Positions 25,104 through 38,600 are shown, counted from the first letter of the stretch. The stretch is 64,000 bases of DNA from Tetranychus cinnabarinus (GCA_022266195.1 WHVY01000003.1:124001-188000); one strand, 5' to 3'. Made by a program: numbers and translations. The notes: generated from the letters alone by a model not told the origin.

Positions 25104-26964
25104 CTATGTACACCTCCAATTATATGCTGGTAATGATTCGATTCTCTCTATTCTTTTTCTTGCCCATTTCAGCCAAACGAAACCAATCAGAGTTAGTATA
25201 ATGACTTCGATATAATATCCATCGACAATGGTGACACATTGTCCTCCGGCTGCTGCACAAGATGATGCTGCGTCTTTGCCGTTGCAGGAAAATCCATCAA
25301 CAGAGCAACTTTTAATAGTTGAATAGTCGAGTAGCCATAAACTGATGAATGAGGGCCAATTACCTCCCAAGTTGGTGATTGTATTCAAAAGTGTCATATA
25401 TGTTCCACCGATAGAAGGATCACTGATTCGAGAGTGGAAAGATAAAAGCGCTACATAACAACAGTAAATGGTGACTTGATGAAGACCAGAAGCAACAAGA
25501 ACTATAACATAATAATAACTAGGAAATGATTTAGTAACTGGATCATGAACTTGTTTGGTCCAATACAATAAAAGTGCGCTAATAATACCACAAATTAGTC
25601 TGAGAAAGAAAAAAGAAATCAAAGGTTATAAAATAATAAGATAAATCGATGAACCATTTTTATGAAACAAGACTATTTACTCACCTGTAGGGGTATGACT
25701 TGATGAATATTTTTAAAGGTTTTGGACCTTTTGTGTATTTACTCAGATACCAAGGTAAAATTATCTGCAAGGGTATCAATGGAACACTGAGAAAGGCTAA
25801 AGTTTCTTTAGATATACCAGCTTCAGTAAGCTTCAATGGGGTTCCGGAGTCAGTGATAGCAAAGGCAAGTTTGCAAGTCAACAAAATGATAGCAAAAGAT
25901 CGAATACTTTTAAGTTTTAGAATTTTAAGAAGCATGAGATAAGTTCCTAAGACAGTTTCCTCTGTAGCTTGCTTGCTTTTTTCCATTTTTTCGCTCTTAA
26001 ATAACCATACCAAGCTAGTGGTTATAAGGAAAATAATAGACCAAAAATATAGAAAACCTAAAAAAGATATAAAAATAAAGTTTTCATTGTAAAATAGTCA
26101 ATGGATGGAAAATTTATACAAGTTATTACTAACCTGAGAGAGTTATCATCCCAGTGTCTGATGGAATACTTCGCAAATATTTGTTACATACTTCAGGAGA
26201 TTCTAGACCAAGAAAAACGAGGTAGCCAAGAGAGAAACCGATTGTTTGACCAACAGTATTACATGTTGATCCATAGACAACATTTCTCTTAGATAACATG
26301 GTTAAAGCCCATCCATCGACAGCAATGTCTTGCGTTGCACAAAGGAAATTGAGGAAAAAGAATACACATGCAAGAATATATACATGAGGAGATCCTGGAA
26401 TGACGGTCGATTCTGGCGTTGATTGACCAGTTTGATCTTTTGGCAGAGGACCAAGTAGATCATCAATTTTATATGAAAGTAAAAAAAGAGTTAATCCAAT
26501 AAGATACTGGGTTGGTATGAGCCATGATTTTCGTCGACCAAATCGCTTGTTATACATAGAATCAACCAATGGAGCCCATAATAGTTTCAAACTGAACAAT
26601 TAAGATCGGAGAAAGATATTTTAACACTAAATATCACAAAGAATGATTCAAACAGAATGTAAATAGAAGAAGAAACTTACCTGAAAGGCCATGTACATAG
26701 ACTAAAAATAGCTTGCTGAGAATATGAGACTTTGTAATTCTGTAAAAGAAGCGGAATACTTCCAGCAAGACCTAATGGTATTCCTTGTAGGATGTAGAGT
26801 ACCAGGAGAATGAAAATAGACCCATAATCACCGGATAAAGATGTATTGAAGGACATCGATTTGTGATCGGAATCACCCTTCTCTGCATTTATCAACCTAG
26901 GGTCAGATTTTTTGTCAAATGTAGATTTATGTCGACGTAAGCCTTCTTTTGAAACATGATTCAT
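25104..26964 (-). CDS. Slc33a1: Acetyl-coenzyme A transporter (SLC33A1/AT-1), four exons
   Basis: Multi-pass carrier of the ER membrane that imports acetyl-CoA into the lumen for acetylation of glycoproteins and gangliosides; 536 codons, close to the usual family length of about 550. Exons: 26964-26681, 26591-26134, 26057-25685, 25599-25104 (1611 nt, in frame; introns of about 75-90 bp). Strong family blocks: YILQGIPLGLAGSIPLLLQ at the first membrane span; LKLLWAPLVDS; FGRRKSWLIPTQY; the highly conserved ATQDIAVDGWALTMLS; STCNTVGQT; VPLIPLQIILP; and SDPSIGGTYMTLLNT followed by NLGGNWPS. The Cys-rich lumenal loop before the last span is also present. The start ATG 26964 opens a hydrophilic N-terminal tail as in the family. 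About 470 bp of apparently non-coding DNA (26965-27431) separates it from the next gene. Confidence 0.96.
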
Positions 26965-27431
26965 TATGTTTCATTGATGAGACAATTTTACTAAATAACA
27001 CAGCTAGTAAAGAAGAGTTAGCAAATAAAAAAGGTAAACTACTAAATCGACTAAAATGATTAACTAAATCGTTTTATCATCATGTCACACAGAGAGGATT
27101 ATGGTTTGTTTACACGTTAACAAGTTTCATTGGATGAACCGGTAACCATGCAACCGCGGTTATTTCAAAATTCATTTATGGAAAAGTTCGGAAAATCAAA
27201 GTTGCATAATTTAATCCAATTGAGATTTGCATAATCCTAAATATCTATTAATCACATTCTGCTTAATTTTTAGCTCAAGAAAAGTCAACAGCCAGATGAG
27301 CCCCAAATAAACATTTTTAATCTAAGTTAAAAGTGCAGCCATGATTAATTTACTATACAATGCAAAAAATAAAATTTTTCATAACATAAATGAATCCCGC
27401 TCAGCGTATTGTTAACCTTTTTAATTTGGTT

Positions 27432-28912
27432 TTATAATTGTTGATCATCTTTTTCATATCGGCTGTAAAGTGTAACTCCAACAAGAGGTTGATCTAATTT
27501 TTCCAATGAAATTGACGCAACATTATCTTTGTGAACATAATTCCATTTTGATTTAGCAATCAATTCAAAATTATTGGTTACCACACTTGGAATGCTAAGA
27601 TTACCAGCAAATGTGCCGGTCAATTTGACATAACTAAATTGATCGGTTGTCGTATAAGCATAATCTGTTTGATTATAAGCGACTAAACCACAAAATTGCT
27701 CGCAAATTTTGGTAGTTGGTCGAATCCATCTTTTGGCCAATAGATAATAAGTTGAAGTAAAACTGGGTTTTGTTAACGAATAACTTAGTTCACAGCAAAC
27801 TGTTTCAGTGCAAGAAACAATATTATCAGATTGACGAGTTAGTACCGTATGATTGAATATATCAAGCGCCAATTCCCAAGGTACGTAAGTTGAAGCTTCA
27901 TCAGGTTCATCTAAATGTTCAATAACTTTGATAAATCTGCTTTCAGCTTCAGAATCTTCTTCATTTGGGTTTTTCCGTGACTTTGGAATATCAGCAATCA
28001 ATAATCTGGATCCACTTTTTTTACATCTGCAGTGTAAACAATTGGACCTTCACCAGCAACATAAATTCCTGATCCTAGAGCTCCATTAACCAAGTCATTA
28101 ACACCAGCAGCTAACAGATTAACATTATGTTCAATTGTGAAACCAGATTGTACTCGGTGAGCATTTAAAAATGGAAGCTCATCTATCCAATGAGCACCAA
28201 ATAAAATAGTGTCAACGGCTTCATCGTAAATCAAACTCAACGCTGGTTGCTCAAAATGAATATCAAAACATATGAGGAAACCAAATTTACCCAGTGGAGT
28301 TGAAACAGTTACAATCTCTGGAGTCTTTGGAATGTTATTGGCGGGTTCAAAAAAGAGATGAGTTTTGTGATATTTAGCAATCAATTTACCAGTCGAGTCG
28401 AAAAGTATCTGTGTATTATAAAGGTAATGCCCATCTTCTGGACAATCGGGATCACTTAAAAGTGAACATTCTATCTTTTCGCCTAAGATGGCAGCAACAT
28501 AGATTTTGAATCCACGAGCCAAACAACTTAATGTATGAACAATTGGAGATGCAGATGGACTCGATTCTTGATCCCAATCTATGCATGGAGTAATTGTTCC
28601 ATTAGCTTCAGGAATGTATTCGTAATTTAGCGATGCGATGAGACGATTACTGGCGCTAAATAAACCAGACTCAGGGAAAACTATTATTTCAGCTCCATTG
28701 TGAGAGGCAACTTGTATTGCTTTAGCATAAGCTCTCAGATTAACTTGTTTGACGCCAAGTTGGTTATCAGTCAGGTTGGTGAAACGTCGATATTCGTAAA
28801 CAGCAGCTCTAAGTGTTGAGTTGTCCCGTTTTCTCGCATTATCAAAACTCGGTGAGATGCCATAAAGAAGACAAAAGGTTACAACTACGAGAAAGAATAC
28901 AAAACGAAACAT
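27432..28912 (-). CDS. Vanin/biotinidase-like secreted amidohydrolase with a one-base frame break
   Basis: Nitrilase-superfamily enzyme related to biotinidase and pantetheinase, which hydrolyse amide bonds of biocytin or pantetheine; secreted or GPI-anchored in relatives. Start ATG 28912 was chosen because it opens a signal peptide (MFRFVFFLVVVTFCLLYGIS), although the frame extends upstream to 29050. The catalytic triad is visible: Glu81 in IVFPESGLF, Lys183 in KYHKTHLFF, Cys215 in GFLICFDIHF. The frame stops after residue 304. The family sequence continues in the -1 frame as SGSRLLIADIPK to the stop at 27432, including the C-terminal VTLYSRYEKD. The break lies at a run of seven A (minus strand; 28016-28022); one more base, or a -1 slip, gives a 493-residue protein. 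All else is intact, so an indel polymorphism, an assembly error or a fresh pseudogene are the main options. Confidence 0.88.
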
Positions 28913-29426
28913 TATTAAAAACTTGACTAATCTAGTGATTAACAAGTAAATGGTGTCATTTGAAGATGCAGAATTTTTATAGAGGGATGACAGATAGAGA
29001 TTTTTAAACATAGAATTCTCGATGATAAGATAATGATTTAAACACACCATAATATACCGAGACGAAAAAATTTACCTCACGGATTAAACCCAAATGTTAT
29101 CAACATGTTATTTTATGTTATTGTGACGTAACGATCAGGTTTTTGTGGAGTGAAAGTTGAAACAAGGGAACTAAACGGGCAATTAGTGGTAGAGAGTTTA
29201 ATGTATTTTTTAATGGATAAGGTAAAATGGTAAATGAAATGATGTAAGAGTGGAATGAGGTAGACTAGACTCAATATCATTGTAAATTTGATATCTTTTC
29301 CTTCACACAGAGTGAATAACAATCACATAAATATTATTTACAATAAAGTTTAATCTATTTTTATGATCAAATTAGAAGAGATACAAAAAATGAAAGGTAC
29401 ATCAAAAAATTACAAATGTAACTTAC
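28913..29426. other. Spacer upstream of the vanin-like gene
   Basis: It includes the open-frame extension upstream of the chosen start and probably the promoter of the vanin-like gene. It may also hold the unresolved last exon of the small minus-strand gene starting at 29682. A 69-codon open frame at 29113-29322 (minus) has no clean splice connection. Confidence 0.4.
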
Positions 29427-29682
29427 CTGGAAATGAGCTCAAACTGCACAACGTAATTGATGAGTTTTTCAAATGATTCCACGATACTCTTAACGCTGTT
29501 TTTGATTCCTTGTCCCAGTTCCTTGGATAAAATTTTAAAAGGTGAAAACTAGGGCTAATTAAATCGAGTAATCAGGGTACATGTAGTTTATTAACCAACG
29601 AAAAGGAGGAATTCATCTCTTGTTTAGATAAGATTGTTTTGATTGAAGCTTGAAAGACGATCTTCTTTTTGATGTCAATCAT
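29427..29682 (-). CDS. Putative small gene, two exons visible, 3' end unresolved
   Basis: Not recognised. Two minus-strand segments look coding: 29682-29596 (ATG plus 28 codons, then the donor GTTAAT) and 29521-29427 (acceptor ATCCAAG, then 31 codons plus 2 bases, then a perfect donor GTAAGT). They join in frame across a 74-bp intron and encode a basic, probably helical peptide (MIDIKKKIVFQASIKTIL..., then ELGQGIKNSVKSIVESF). Many codons end in C or G, unlike the AT-rich spacer. The ATG lies just downstream (minus strand) of an AACGCCATCTTT motif. A third exon is needed; one candidate acceptor (AAAAATAG near 29358) gives a short hydrophobic tail and a stop. It could be an artefact of chance splice sites. 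Confidence 0.35.
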
Positions 29683-29689
29683 ATTACAA

Positions 29690-29697
29690 AGATGGCG
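29690..29697. promoter_or_regulatory. AGATGGCG (CTCF-like) motif near divergent starts
   Basis: AAAGATGGCGTTT lies 8 bp upstream of the putative small minus-strand gene and 265 bp upstream of the VPS29 ATG. With the copy at 29834 it frames the presumed bidirectional promoter. Confidence 0.3.
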
Positions 29698-29833
29698 TTT
29701 CTTTAATGTGGTGAGATTTGAATTGGAAAATTGCAATCAAATTAGACTAAAATTAGTTAATTTTTTCATCAATTTAATTCAAATAACTCACAATTTTTAA
29801 TTTTAAGAAATCTCAAGCCCTTAATAGGGTACT

Positions 29834-29841
29834 GCCATCTA
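29834..29841. promoter_or_regulatory. GCCATCTA (CTCF-like) motif upstream of VPS29
   Basis: CTGCCATCTAGC lies about 120 bp upstream of the VPS29 start codon. The minus strand reads TAGATGGCAG. It is one of the recurrent AGATGGC copies. Confidence 0.3.
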
Positions 29842-29961
29842 GCTAATTTTTTGTTGTAACACACTTCACTCTTGTTTTTCAATCTTTATTTGTAAAGAGG
29901 CGTTTTCATCTGTCAATTGTGCTTTTTTATTCCGAATTATTGAATTAATTCAACTTTAATC

Positions 29962-30783
29962 ATGGTAAGTTAATTGTTTTGTCCACCATCAACTACCTAC
30001 AATCACTAAAACAAGCTTCATTATTTCAAACATTATCAAATGTATCTGTTAAATTGAAGATGTCAATTTCAACCTGCTATCCTAACCATTTTCATGTTTA
30101 TACTTGTTTACATCATGTTTCTCATTGTGTTTATCTACACCGTTTGTCTTTCAGTTAGTCCTAGTTCTTGGTGATACTCACATTCCATACCGATCGCATA
30201 ATCTTCCAAGTAAATTTAAGAAATTACTGGTTCCAGGTCGTATTCATCATATTCTTTGTACCGGTAACTTGTGCACCAAGGAGACATATGATTACCTGAA
30301 AACATTAGCTTCTGATGTTCATGTTGTTAGAGGAGATTTTGATGACATTGGTTTAAATTATCCAGAGCAAAAAGTTGTCACAGTGGGACAGTTTCGTATT
30401 GGACTTTGTCATGGTCATCAAATAGTACCCTGGTCAGACGCAAAGAGTTTAGCTCTTCTCCAAAGACAACTTGATGTCGATATACTCATAACTGGACATT
30501 CCCATAAATTTGAAGCCTATGAAAGAGATGGATGTTTCTATATTAACCCAGGATCAGCTACCGGAGCTTATGGACCTCTTGATAGGTATTATTTACAATT
30601 TAATCTTGTGAATCTTAACTGATTTCGAACAACTTTCTAACAATTTCTCTTTTTTCTATTAATAGTAAGGTTATTCCGTCTTTTGTGCTAATGGACATTC
30701 AATCAACATCGGTAGTCATCTATATTTACCAGTTGATCGATGATGAAGTGAAGGTCGAAAGAATTGAACACAAAAAGCCATAG
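29962..30783 (+). CDS. Vps29: VPS29 retromer subunit, three coding exons
   Basis: Metallophosphoesterase-fold subunit of the retromer and commander cargo-recycling complexes on endosomes; 183 codons (human 182). Exons: 29962-29964 (only the ATG, followed at once by GTAAGT), 30155-30585, 30666-30783; the frame is exact. Conserved blocks include [72 protein letters not shown] and [10 protein letters not shown]; the C-terminus ends in [11 protein letters not shown] as in animals. The one-codon first exon explains why an uninterrupted reading frame starting from the ATG is not seen. It is head to head with the putative small minus-strand gene. Confidence 0.97.
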
Positions 30784-32614
30784 TTCTTAAAATTTCTAAC
30801 ATGAATTTCCTGTCAATTTACCTGCTGTTTACATTTTTTGCAATCTCTGTAAAATTTATCTCGTTATATTAACAAGTATCAAAAAACGGATAAAATATTC
30901 GCATGATATTCAAGTGATTGTGATTTTTTGATTATCAAGTCGTGGATATAATTTATTTTTGTTATTGGAGCTCAATTTACCATGAGTCTGCTATTTGAAA
31001 TCAAAAGGACAACAATTGGATCGATTGATGCCTTGTATGCTAAATACGCCTAGCTCTAATGATATAGTAATCTTATACAGCATTGTGTGAAGTCAATAAT
31101 ATCGAGAAACTCACAGTTCCAAATCCATATTTTCTCAGTTACGAAATGAATTTATTCATGGTTTATTTAAATTTTTCAACTTTATTCAATGTTACCACAA
31201 ATGAAAGAGTTTTTCATTCTCATGATTTACACAATATATTCATTTATGGCACAATATTCACGGAATAGACGCAATACTAGGATTTAATGGATACAAGATG
31301 ATTTCTGAACAAACTCAGAAGGACAGATAGTGGGAGATGTAAATTTTAAATACTGATTTGAAGGTTTTTCAATGAATGTTAAAATTGTGATCCATGGTCA
31401 AAAGGAATACAGTGAAACACAAGTTACATTAAATATCCATTGAATTGTAATAATGTTGCTGAAAGAGAAGAACCAAAATTGATTAATTGCTTAGTTAATC
31501 GACATGTTGCAGGGAAACAATATGTTTTAAAATAATTCCAATGATATGTATAACAAGAAAAGTAAAAGGAGTTCAGTTAACAGTTTTATCATCAGGTTAA
31601 TGGACAATATAATTTTGCCTTTCTGTGTTGAACAATTGAAATACAACATGTTTGTTTCAAACTACACTGATCACTAAATTACAGAAGTTAATGATCGACA
31701 AATTAAATAATCTATTGTATAATGGGAGAAGTAAATGAGTCCATTAATGGTAATTAAAATTGAGGTACAATTAATAGTGATACATGGTTTGTAATGAAAG
31801 TAGGTAATGATTAAGTGCAAAAGAGACAAAAGACAATGTTGAGTTTATGTTGTTTTTGGTCATGTTTGGTGCCCTTACAAACACTGGCCATTCCTTGAAA
31901 GGTCAGGCTTCTCGGTTAAAGGTCCATTTGGTCCACGTATCACTAGCTTTTTAATTGTAATATGTACTGACAATACATAAATGAAATCAATACACAATAC
32001 AGGCTTAAAGGTTTGGTTTACAATTGGAAGGAGAAACAAGGACTAACTAAATTATTAAAAAATAATCAACAATCAACAGTTTTACTCTTGTCAACAAGTA
32101 AATTGTTGATTCATTTCAAGGCAATTCCAAGAGTCTTTGATGTAAAACAATTTAATCCCACTGATTACATGGTTTAACTCATAAATGTGTAAACACACAC
32201 AAACCTTGCAAAATAAGGAGAAACTTGAACCAAAAAATTTACATTTCTCAGTTGAAATTGACTCAACATGGACTATGATAATTAATAATGTTGACTCAAT
32301 CAACGGTTGATTGTAACGAAAATTATATCTCATTTAACAATGGAAGTAATCAACTCTTGGAAGATAATTTTTGCTCACTATTTTGTTAGCTCTTCATATA
32401 ACAATCATACTCAAGGTAAAGATGATAAAAAAGATTCCCGAGAAATAAAATGTGTGTCTCATGGTAAAGGTAAAATACAAGAAATATCAATGGTCAGGGA
32501 AAAAGGGTTTTTTGGTTTTTCCAGGTTTTTCGGGTTTAAATAATTTTTCACTTTCTTTTCTTTAGGTTGCTGTATCGATCAAAAGATCAATTTTGTTTGA
32601 CCAAGCCAAACTGG
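30784..32614. other. Convergent spacer between VPS29 and Syt1
   Basis: About 1.8 kb with no coding exon that I can support. It should hold the 3' UTRs of the two convergent genes. Scattered short open frames are AT-rich and motif-free. Confidence 0.55.
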
Positions 32615-35600
32615 TTATCCTTTATCACCAACATCATCTGGATCTTTAAGGGAATGCCATTGAGCAATGGGTCGTCTAGGTGAGGCCAACATGTCCATCC
32701 AATGACGAAGCTCAGTTCCAGTGGCATTACATCCTAAAACAACCTAAAGGATAACAAAGAGAAGAGTAAATATTTTGTTGTCCATTTCATGAATGCTTTT
32801 CTTACCTTTCCAATTGGCTCTGAAGTTCCAATGCGATCATAATCGACAACAGTAATTACCGTTTGAACCTTTTGTATTTGCTCAAAGGGAACTTCAAAGG
32901 TAAACGATTCATTGTAATAAGGATTGAGAGTACATTTTTTGATGGAAGTTTTCTTCTTCTTAATCCGTTTACCTTTCAATTACAACCCAATTAGAGATTA
33001 AATTGGAAAGCAAAGATGGTTCCAAAGGATGAATCCAAGGAAAAGTGAATCAGGATCAATGAAGAAGAAGGTTGACAGATATGAAGAGGAAGACAAAAAA
33101 AAGAGAGAAGAGAAAGAAACGAGAAAACAGATTTAAGGATTTTCGTTTTACCCATTTTGTATGGTTTTGGGTTGTTAAAGAAGAGACCAGAAAGGGGATT
33201 GAAAATTGATTTAAGGCAAGAGTAGTTACCATTCATCATTAATGCAATTTTAACATAAGGATCTGAAAGGCCACCAACGTCCATTTTTTTGAGATTTTTA
33301 GCTTCCAAAATGACCACAGTAAGCTTACCAGCAGTTGGAACATAGCGAAGTGAGAAGCAAATATCACCAAGCTTGAAGCGACAATTGAAAAAATCAATTT
33401 AGATCAGTTTTCATCATTAAACAGTCAACCTTAATGAGAAATCCTTCTGTCAGTTTCAGTTGAAGAGGGAAGAACCCATTTTTACCAGTTAACCTGGCCT
33501 TGTCCTAAATTCCTGGTTCAATGTTGTTTTAATATTGTTTTTACTCGACATTTATTAGTCTTGCCTATGATTGACCTTAAATCCAAGTTATCTTTTATTT
33601 AAACTTTCAACTGATATTGATTTATTTTCCTGAAACACTTTATGGAAATGGTTTTCAAAAATTTGCTTCCATTCAACTTTCTACTCCCAGTTGCTTCAAT
33701 TACAATTCTTACCTGTCCTTGTTCACCTTCAACACTGGTCAAGTCACGCCATTCCTCAATGGTTTGAGCTAAATCAATTGTATTCAATGGGATTCGTACT
33801 TCACCAATTTGATCATGTTTTGAGAATCTAGGAAAAGACAAAAATTGTTAAATTTCTATCACCAACTCCTACATAACCATGGAAATAGTAAAATTAAGGA
33901 AAATCTTTTTCTCTGTCAAATTCCATGAACATTTATTTCCAAATATTATTATTCCTATTTCAAATTCAATTTCAAAGCTTCTCAAAATTTGGCTCAAATA
34001 AGATCCTAAAAGGTTGAACTGATATCCTTAGAGTTACAAGGGAAACTTGATTGATAATTTTGACATTTCAAGATATTACATGAAGAAAGAAAACAATGAA
34101 ACTCGAAATGATTCCTTTGACCTCAAAAATATCCAAACATTCCCATTGAGAGAATGCAAAAAGAGAGAAAAGGAAAGAAAATTTTTAATCGATATTGATG
34201 TTTCGATTGATTATGATTTTTCGAGTTTCCTTTCCTCTTCAATTCCCATCAATAAAAGTGCTTCAATTTAAATGAACAAAATCATTATTTAACCAACTTA
34301 ACCATTTCTCAAGATCCAAATTCTCGACTTTTTTTCTTGAAATTCGTTTCGATTCCTTTCGATGTTATGAAAGGTGAATTGAAAATTTCAAACAAAATTA
34401 CAAAATCGAAAATCGAAAGTTCAAACTAATCTTCAAACTAATCTAAACTCACGATTACGCTATTCAAGTGTTGAGATTTCATCCCTTCATCTTTCAAGTT
34501 TCAAGAGTTTGAAACATTTTCTTTGAAAATATTTCAATTGAAAAATGCGTGAAAGAGCAAAGATTACATTGAAAAAGGTTCAATTGAATCTAAACATTCA
34601 CCTGAATTTATCTAAAGCAGAAAATAAGAAACATTTTCCATGTAACATGAAATGGTTTTATTTTTAGTGCAAAACTGATAGTTGATGAAGACACGCAACT
34701 GTTATCATGAGTTTAATCACAATAATCTTGTAAGTTTACAAATGATGAAACAAATTTCAAGCTTGATTCAACTCTACTGTTCAATGGCCATCACCATGTT
34801 ATTATCATGGAAACGGTTTCTCCAAAACTGAACATTACATGTAAACATTGAACGAGTAATTAAAAAGTAATTAATCTTGATATTCAAGATGAACCCAAGA
34901 ATGGGAAAAAAGAGTTTATTTTTTACGACAAAATGTGAAAACTTCATTTTCTCGAAAACTTTTTTTCTTCTCATTTCATTATTTCCATAATCGATAGAAA
35001 CATTGAAATGGCAACATTGATTGTTGAAGCAAACTGGGTAATTGAGTCTTTATAAAGCTCCAACTGATTGAATCTTGTTGAGTCAAGCGAACTTGGAAAT
35101 TTACATTTTAAACAAAAATTTGATTACAATTTGTCTCTAAAAGACAATTTAAGGTCAATTGAAAGTGAATCGAGAAATTAAGATTGATAAGTTTGGTGAA
35201 ATTGTGCTCGAATGAAAATTTAATTTCAATTTATTCAGAGATTTGCAAGTTGTTTGAAAAAAGAAGAAATTTGTTTTTCTTCTTTTTCCCTTCCAGTTCT
35301 GAACATGTAAAAGTTTCACAATTATCATGAGATTAGACTGGGTTTCGGTGTAAGGTGAGCAACCTGGGAAAATGGAAAAGGCAAATCAAAATGTTCTCAG
35401 AAACTCGGGAAAAAAGGATGAAACTGAATATATTTGTAGGGTAGAGTTTTGTGCTTTCTGAAATGATTCAATTCATTTACTCTTTACGAATCTTAGATTC
35501 AATTTTAATTCATTTTAATTCATTTTATTCTCATTTTATTGTAATTGTTCAAACAATCTTCTCTCAGGTTAAACTATCTTCTCAGCTCTCTTAAGCTATA

Positions 35601-38600
35601 CATAAATGAAGTGCATTCTTAAAGGTGTTTACCCAGTTCAGTTCATTAAGCTGAAACATTATCCATGTAAAGGCTGACCACAATCCTCAGCTAATCTTAG
35701 CCAAATCTTAAAGTTGCAAAATTAGTGCCATAAAGAAAGAGAAGCAAAAATCCCTTTCTTTTTGTCTTAACTTTCAACTGTATATCACCAGCTTTTAATC
35801 CCTTAGCACTACCAAAGGCTAGAGTTATCTCTCTTGAGATATCATTCAAAGTTTATGTCTCCAGACATATTCAAAGGTAAAGTCTCCTTAGCTTTATCAA
35901 GCCTAATCAAAGATAGCTTAATCATTTACCAAAGTTGGTACCATTACCAGTTTTAGCGACACTTGTCGAAAGAGAAAAGATTGTTACTTTCAATTGTTCC
36001 CTCCAATTTTAACCTTTTGTTTTATGTACTGCTATAAAAAGAAAATTCATTCATTTTTGTAGTCACTTCAATTTTTAAAATTGTTGTCCAAGTTTCATAC
36101 TTCTCAACAGTATTCTTATTTCTAGTTTTCATAAACTCTGCGATCCTCCATAAATTGGAGTTAAACCTTACATTCAAATATTCTTATGTTCTTATAATAA
36201 AGTCTTATATTCAGTAAACGTTTCCTCTCTTGAATTGTGTTCAACCATCTCTTATGAGATTTTAGTATTCACAGTATGACTATGAGCACTCAAATGCTAT
36301 AGTGGTCCTAGATACGAATTTACTACTTGTAGTGAAAGCAAGTGTGCAGTCTTCCCTCAGATTACTAAACCGAACCTTTCACTTGGCGACCACGGCAGGA
36401 TTGCTATTGTGTTTCCGTGCCCTTCATCATACTGTGTTCATCAAGTCACATTCTCATTGTGTCATTCAGTGACCTTCAACTCCAGTTCTAAAGCATCGTC
36501 TTCAACGAGCGTAAGTGCCTGACTCAGATTCTCAATTTCAAACAAAATTCGTCAAATTCAAAGACAACCTCAACTCTTAAACAACTCTAAAACTCTGTGA
36601 TCGGGATCAACCTTCGAAGGCTATCTGATTTGTACATCAAGTTTGTGTCCAAATTAACCAAATAACTCTATTCTTCTTAGAATCTACAATTCAAGCTCAA
36701 GAATTACTTCCATTCCTCAAAGAACAATTTAAACTTTTACTCTTCAACATTTCAATTCAACAACTTTTCAGTTCAGCTATTATAAGCTTCTATTCATTCC
36801 AATTCAACTCAATTCCGACTCCATCACTCAGTGATCCATTTCATCTTTCATAAGATATTCAAACTTTCCACTGTTCATCTAAACTTTTAAACTAACTCTC
36901 ATTATGGCTAATGTTCAAAGAAGAAGAAAATACGGTGTTAGTGCTGACGAACCAATTGTATTTGAAATAGCTGATGCTACAGTTAATGAAATCTTAACTA
37001 GTTGGCGAGTTAATGTGCCTGTCCCTTGTTTAGCCAAGAAAAAGTTATACGATTGTACTCGCACTCATATGCTATGTACAGGTGAAGTTATGACTGATGC
37101 TGACGTGGAGTGTCTACCAGTTACTGCATTATCAAACTATACTGTTCCTGATTGGATTCAAGCATGCCGCGATAGAGGTTTCACTGAAGAAGAAATTCAG
37201 ACCATCATTCGAACCATAGGCCGAGAACGAGACACGATCTTAAGATCAAACCTAAACGAAATCAACTCTCTTCCTATTCCTCTTGGTAATATCAGAAGAT
37301 TTATTGAAATTTTACAGTCCCTCGGTGCTAACCTTGAAACCCCTCCAATTTCACCCAATGTCAGTCACAATAATCCACCTCCTCCTCCTCCTTCATCAAG
37401 CCATACTCCTAATTATAATGAATCTCAATTCTTAATTAATGCTCTAGCAAACCTTAAACCTGATCCTTTTGTACCCGAATTTGTAAAAGGTGAAGATGCT
37501 ACTGAATTTATAGCAAAAACAAAACAAAGACTTGCTCAGGAAAATGTAGATGATAGCACTAGATTGAGATGCTTCAAAAAGGCTCTTGCCCACGAACTTT
37601 TAGCTTTAGCTAATACACTCGATCCTAATATCAGTAACTACAATGAATTTTTAACAGCGCTTTCTAACGCTCTTAAGACTCCAGCTATGCAATACTCAGC
37701 TCAATTCCAATTAAGACAGTTGAAATTCAATTGTTCAGAACATCCTAATACGTTTTTGCTTAAACTCAGAAATGCATTAACTAAGGCAGTTGGTCCTTAC
37801 ACCGAAGAGATCTTTAAATTAGAACTTTTAAATCATATCCCTCATTACATACTTCATGAAATCAATACCTTAGGGTATAACGATGATCTAGCGAAGATCA
37901 CAAATTTATTAATACGAAAGTATTTTGAAGCTGAACAGAATAAACAATTCAACAAAAGTAAACCCCAAAATCAAAATCAAAATCCTCGAACTTCAAATAT
38001 TAACACATACCTCCGTAAACCAGATAATAAACCCCATAACTCTCGAAATATGCCTTATCGACCTCCGAATTCAAATTCAAATCAATCCTCAAACCCTCCA
38101 ACTTGTACCTATTGTAAACGCATTGGACATACTGTAAATCAATGTCGAACTAAACAATACCGAGAAAACAATCCTCAATCCCGTCCAAACCCTAATACAA
38201 GAGCAATTACCGCTCCTCCAGCTACTGCAAGCACCTCCAATACTCAACCATCATCTTCCAACATGGCTCATACCCTTCCATTACCTCCAGAACCGCGCTC
38301 AGACGCTATAAGAGATCCTGGCATTTCATTTACCCTTCATGCAACTGAAGCACCAGTTCCTCTACTCACTCAGTTAGGAACTGCAGGTTTAGCTCACATG
38401 CCTTCTGCAATATTCAAGATGTGTAAACCAAATAAAGAATTGGTAAGAGAAGGACGAGTTCTCCTCGACACTGGTTCTACCATTTCAGCCCTCGATTCCA
38501 AGGTAGCTGAAGAATTGGGTGTACACGTAATCCCTTATACTCGATCCCTCAAGGGAATTGCTGCAAAGGAAAGCGTTCCGTCACATGGATTCGCTTATGC

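Larger units (their letters stand above)
35435..36381 (+). repeat. Left (5') LTR
   Basis: 947 bp, starts TGTAGGG and ends ACCTTTCA (TG...CA). It contains a TATA box (36033-36039) and a poly(A) signal (36196-36201). It is identical to the right LTR except for one T fewer in the T run near 35760. Confidence 0.97.

Noticed and set aside
28016..28022. Programmed -1 frameshifting as the main explanation of the vanin-like gene break.
   Set aside because: The heptamer fits, but there is no known recoding in this family and homopolymer indels are far more common; it is kept only as an alternative.
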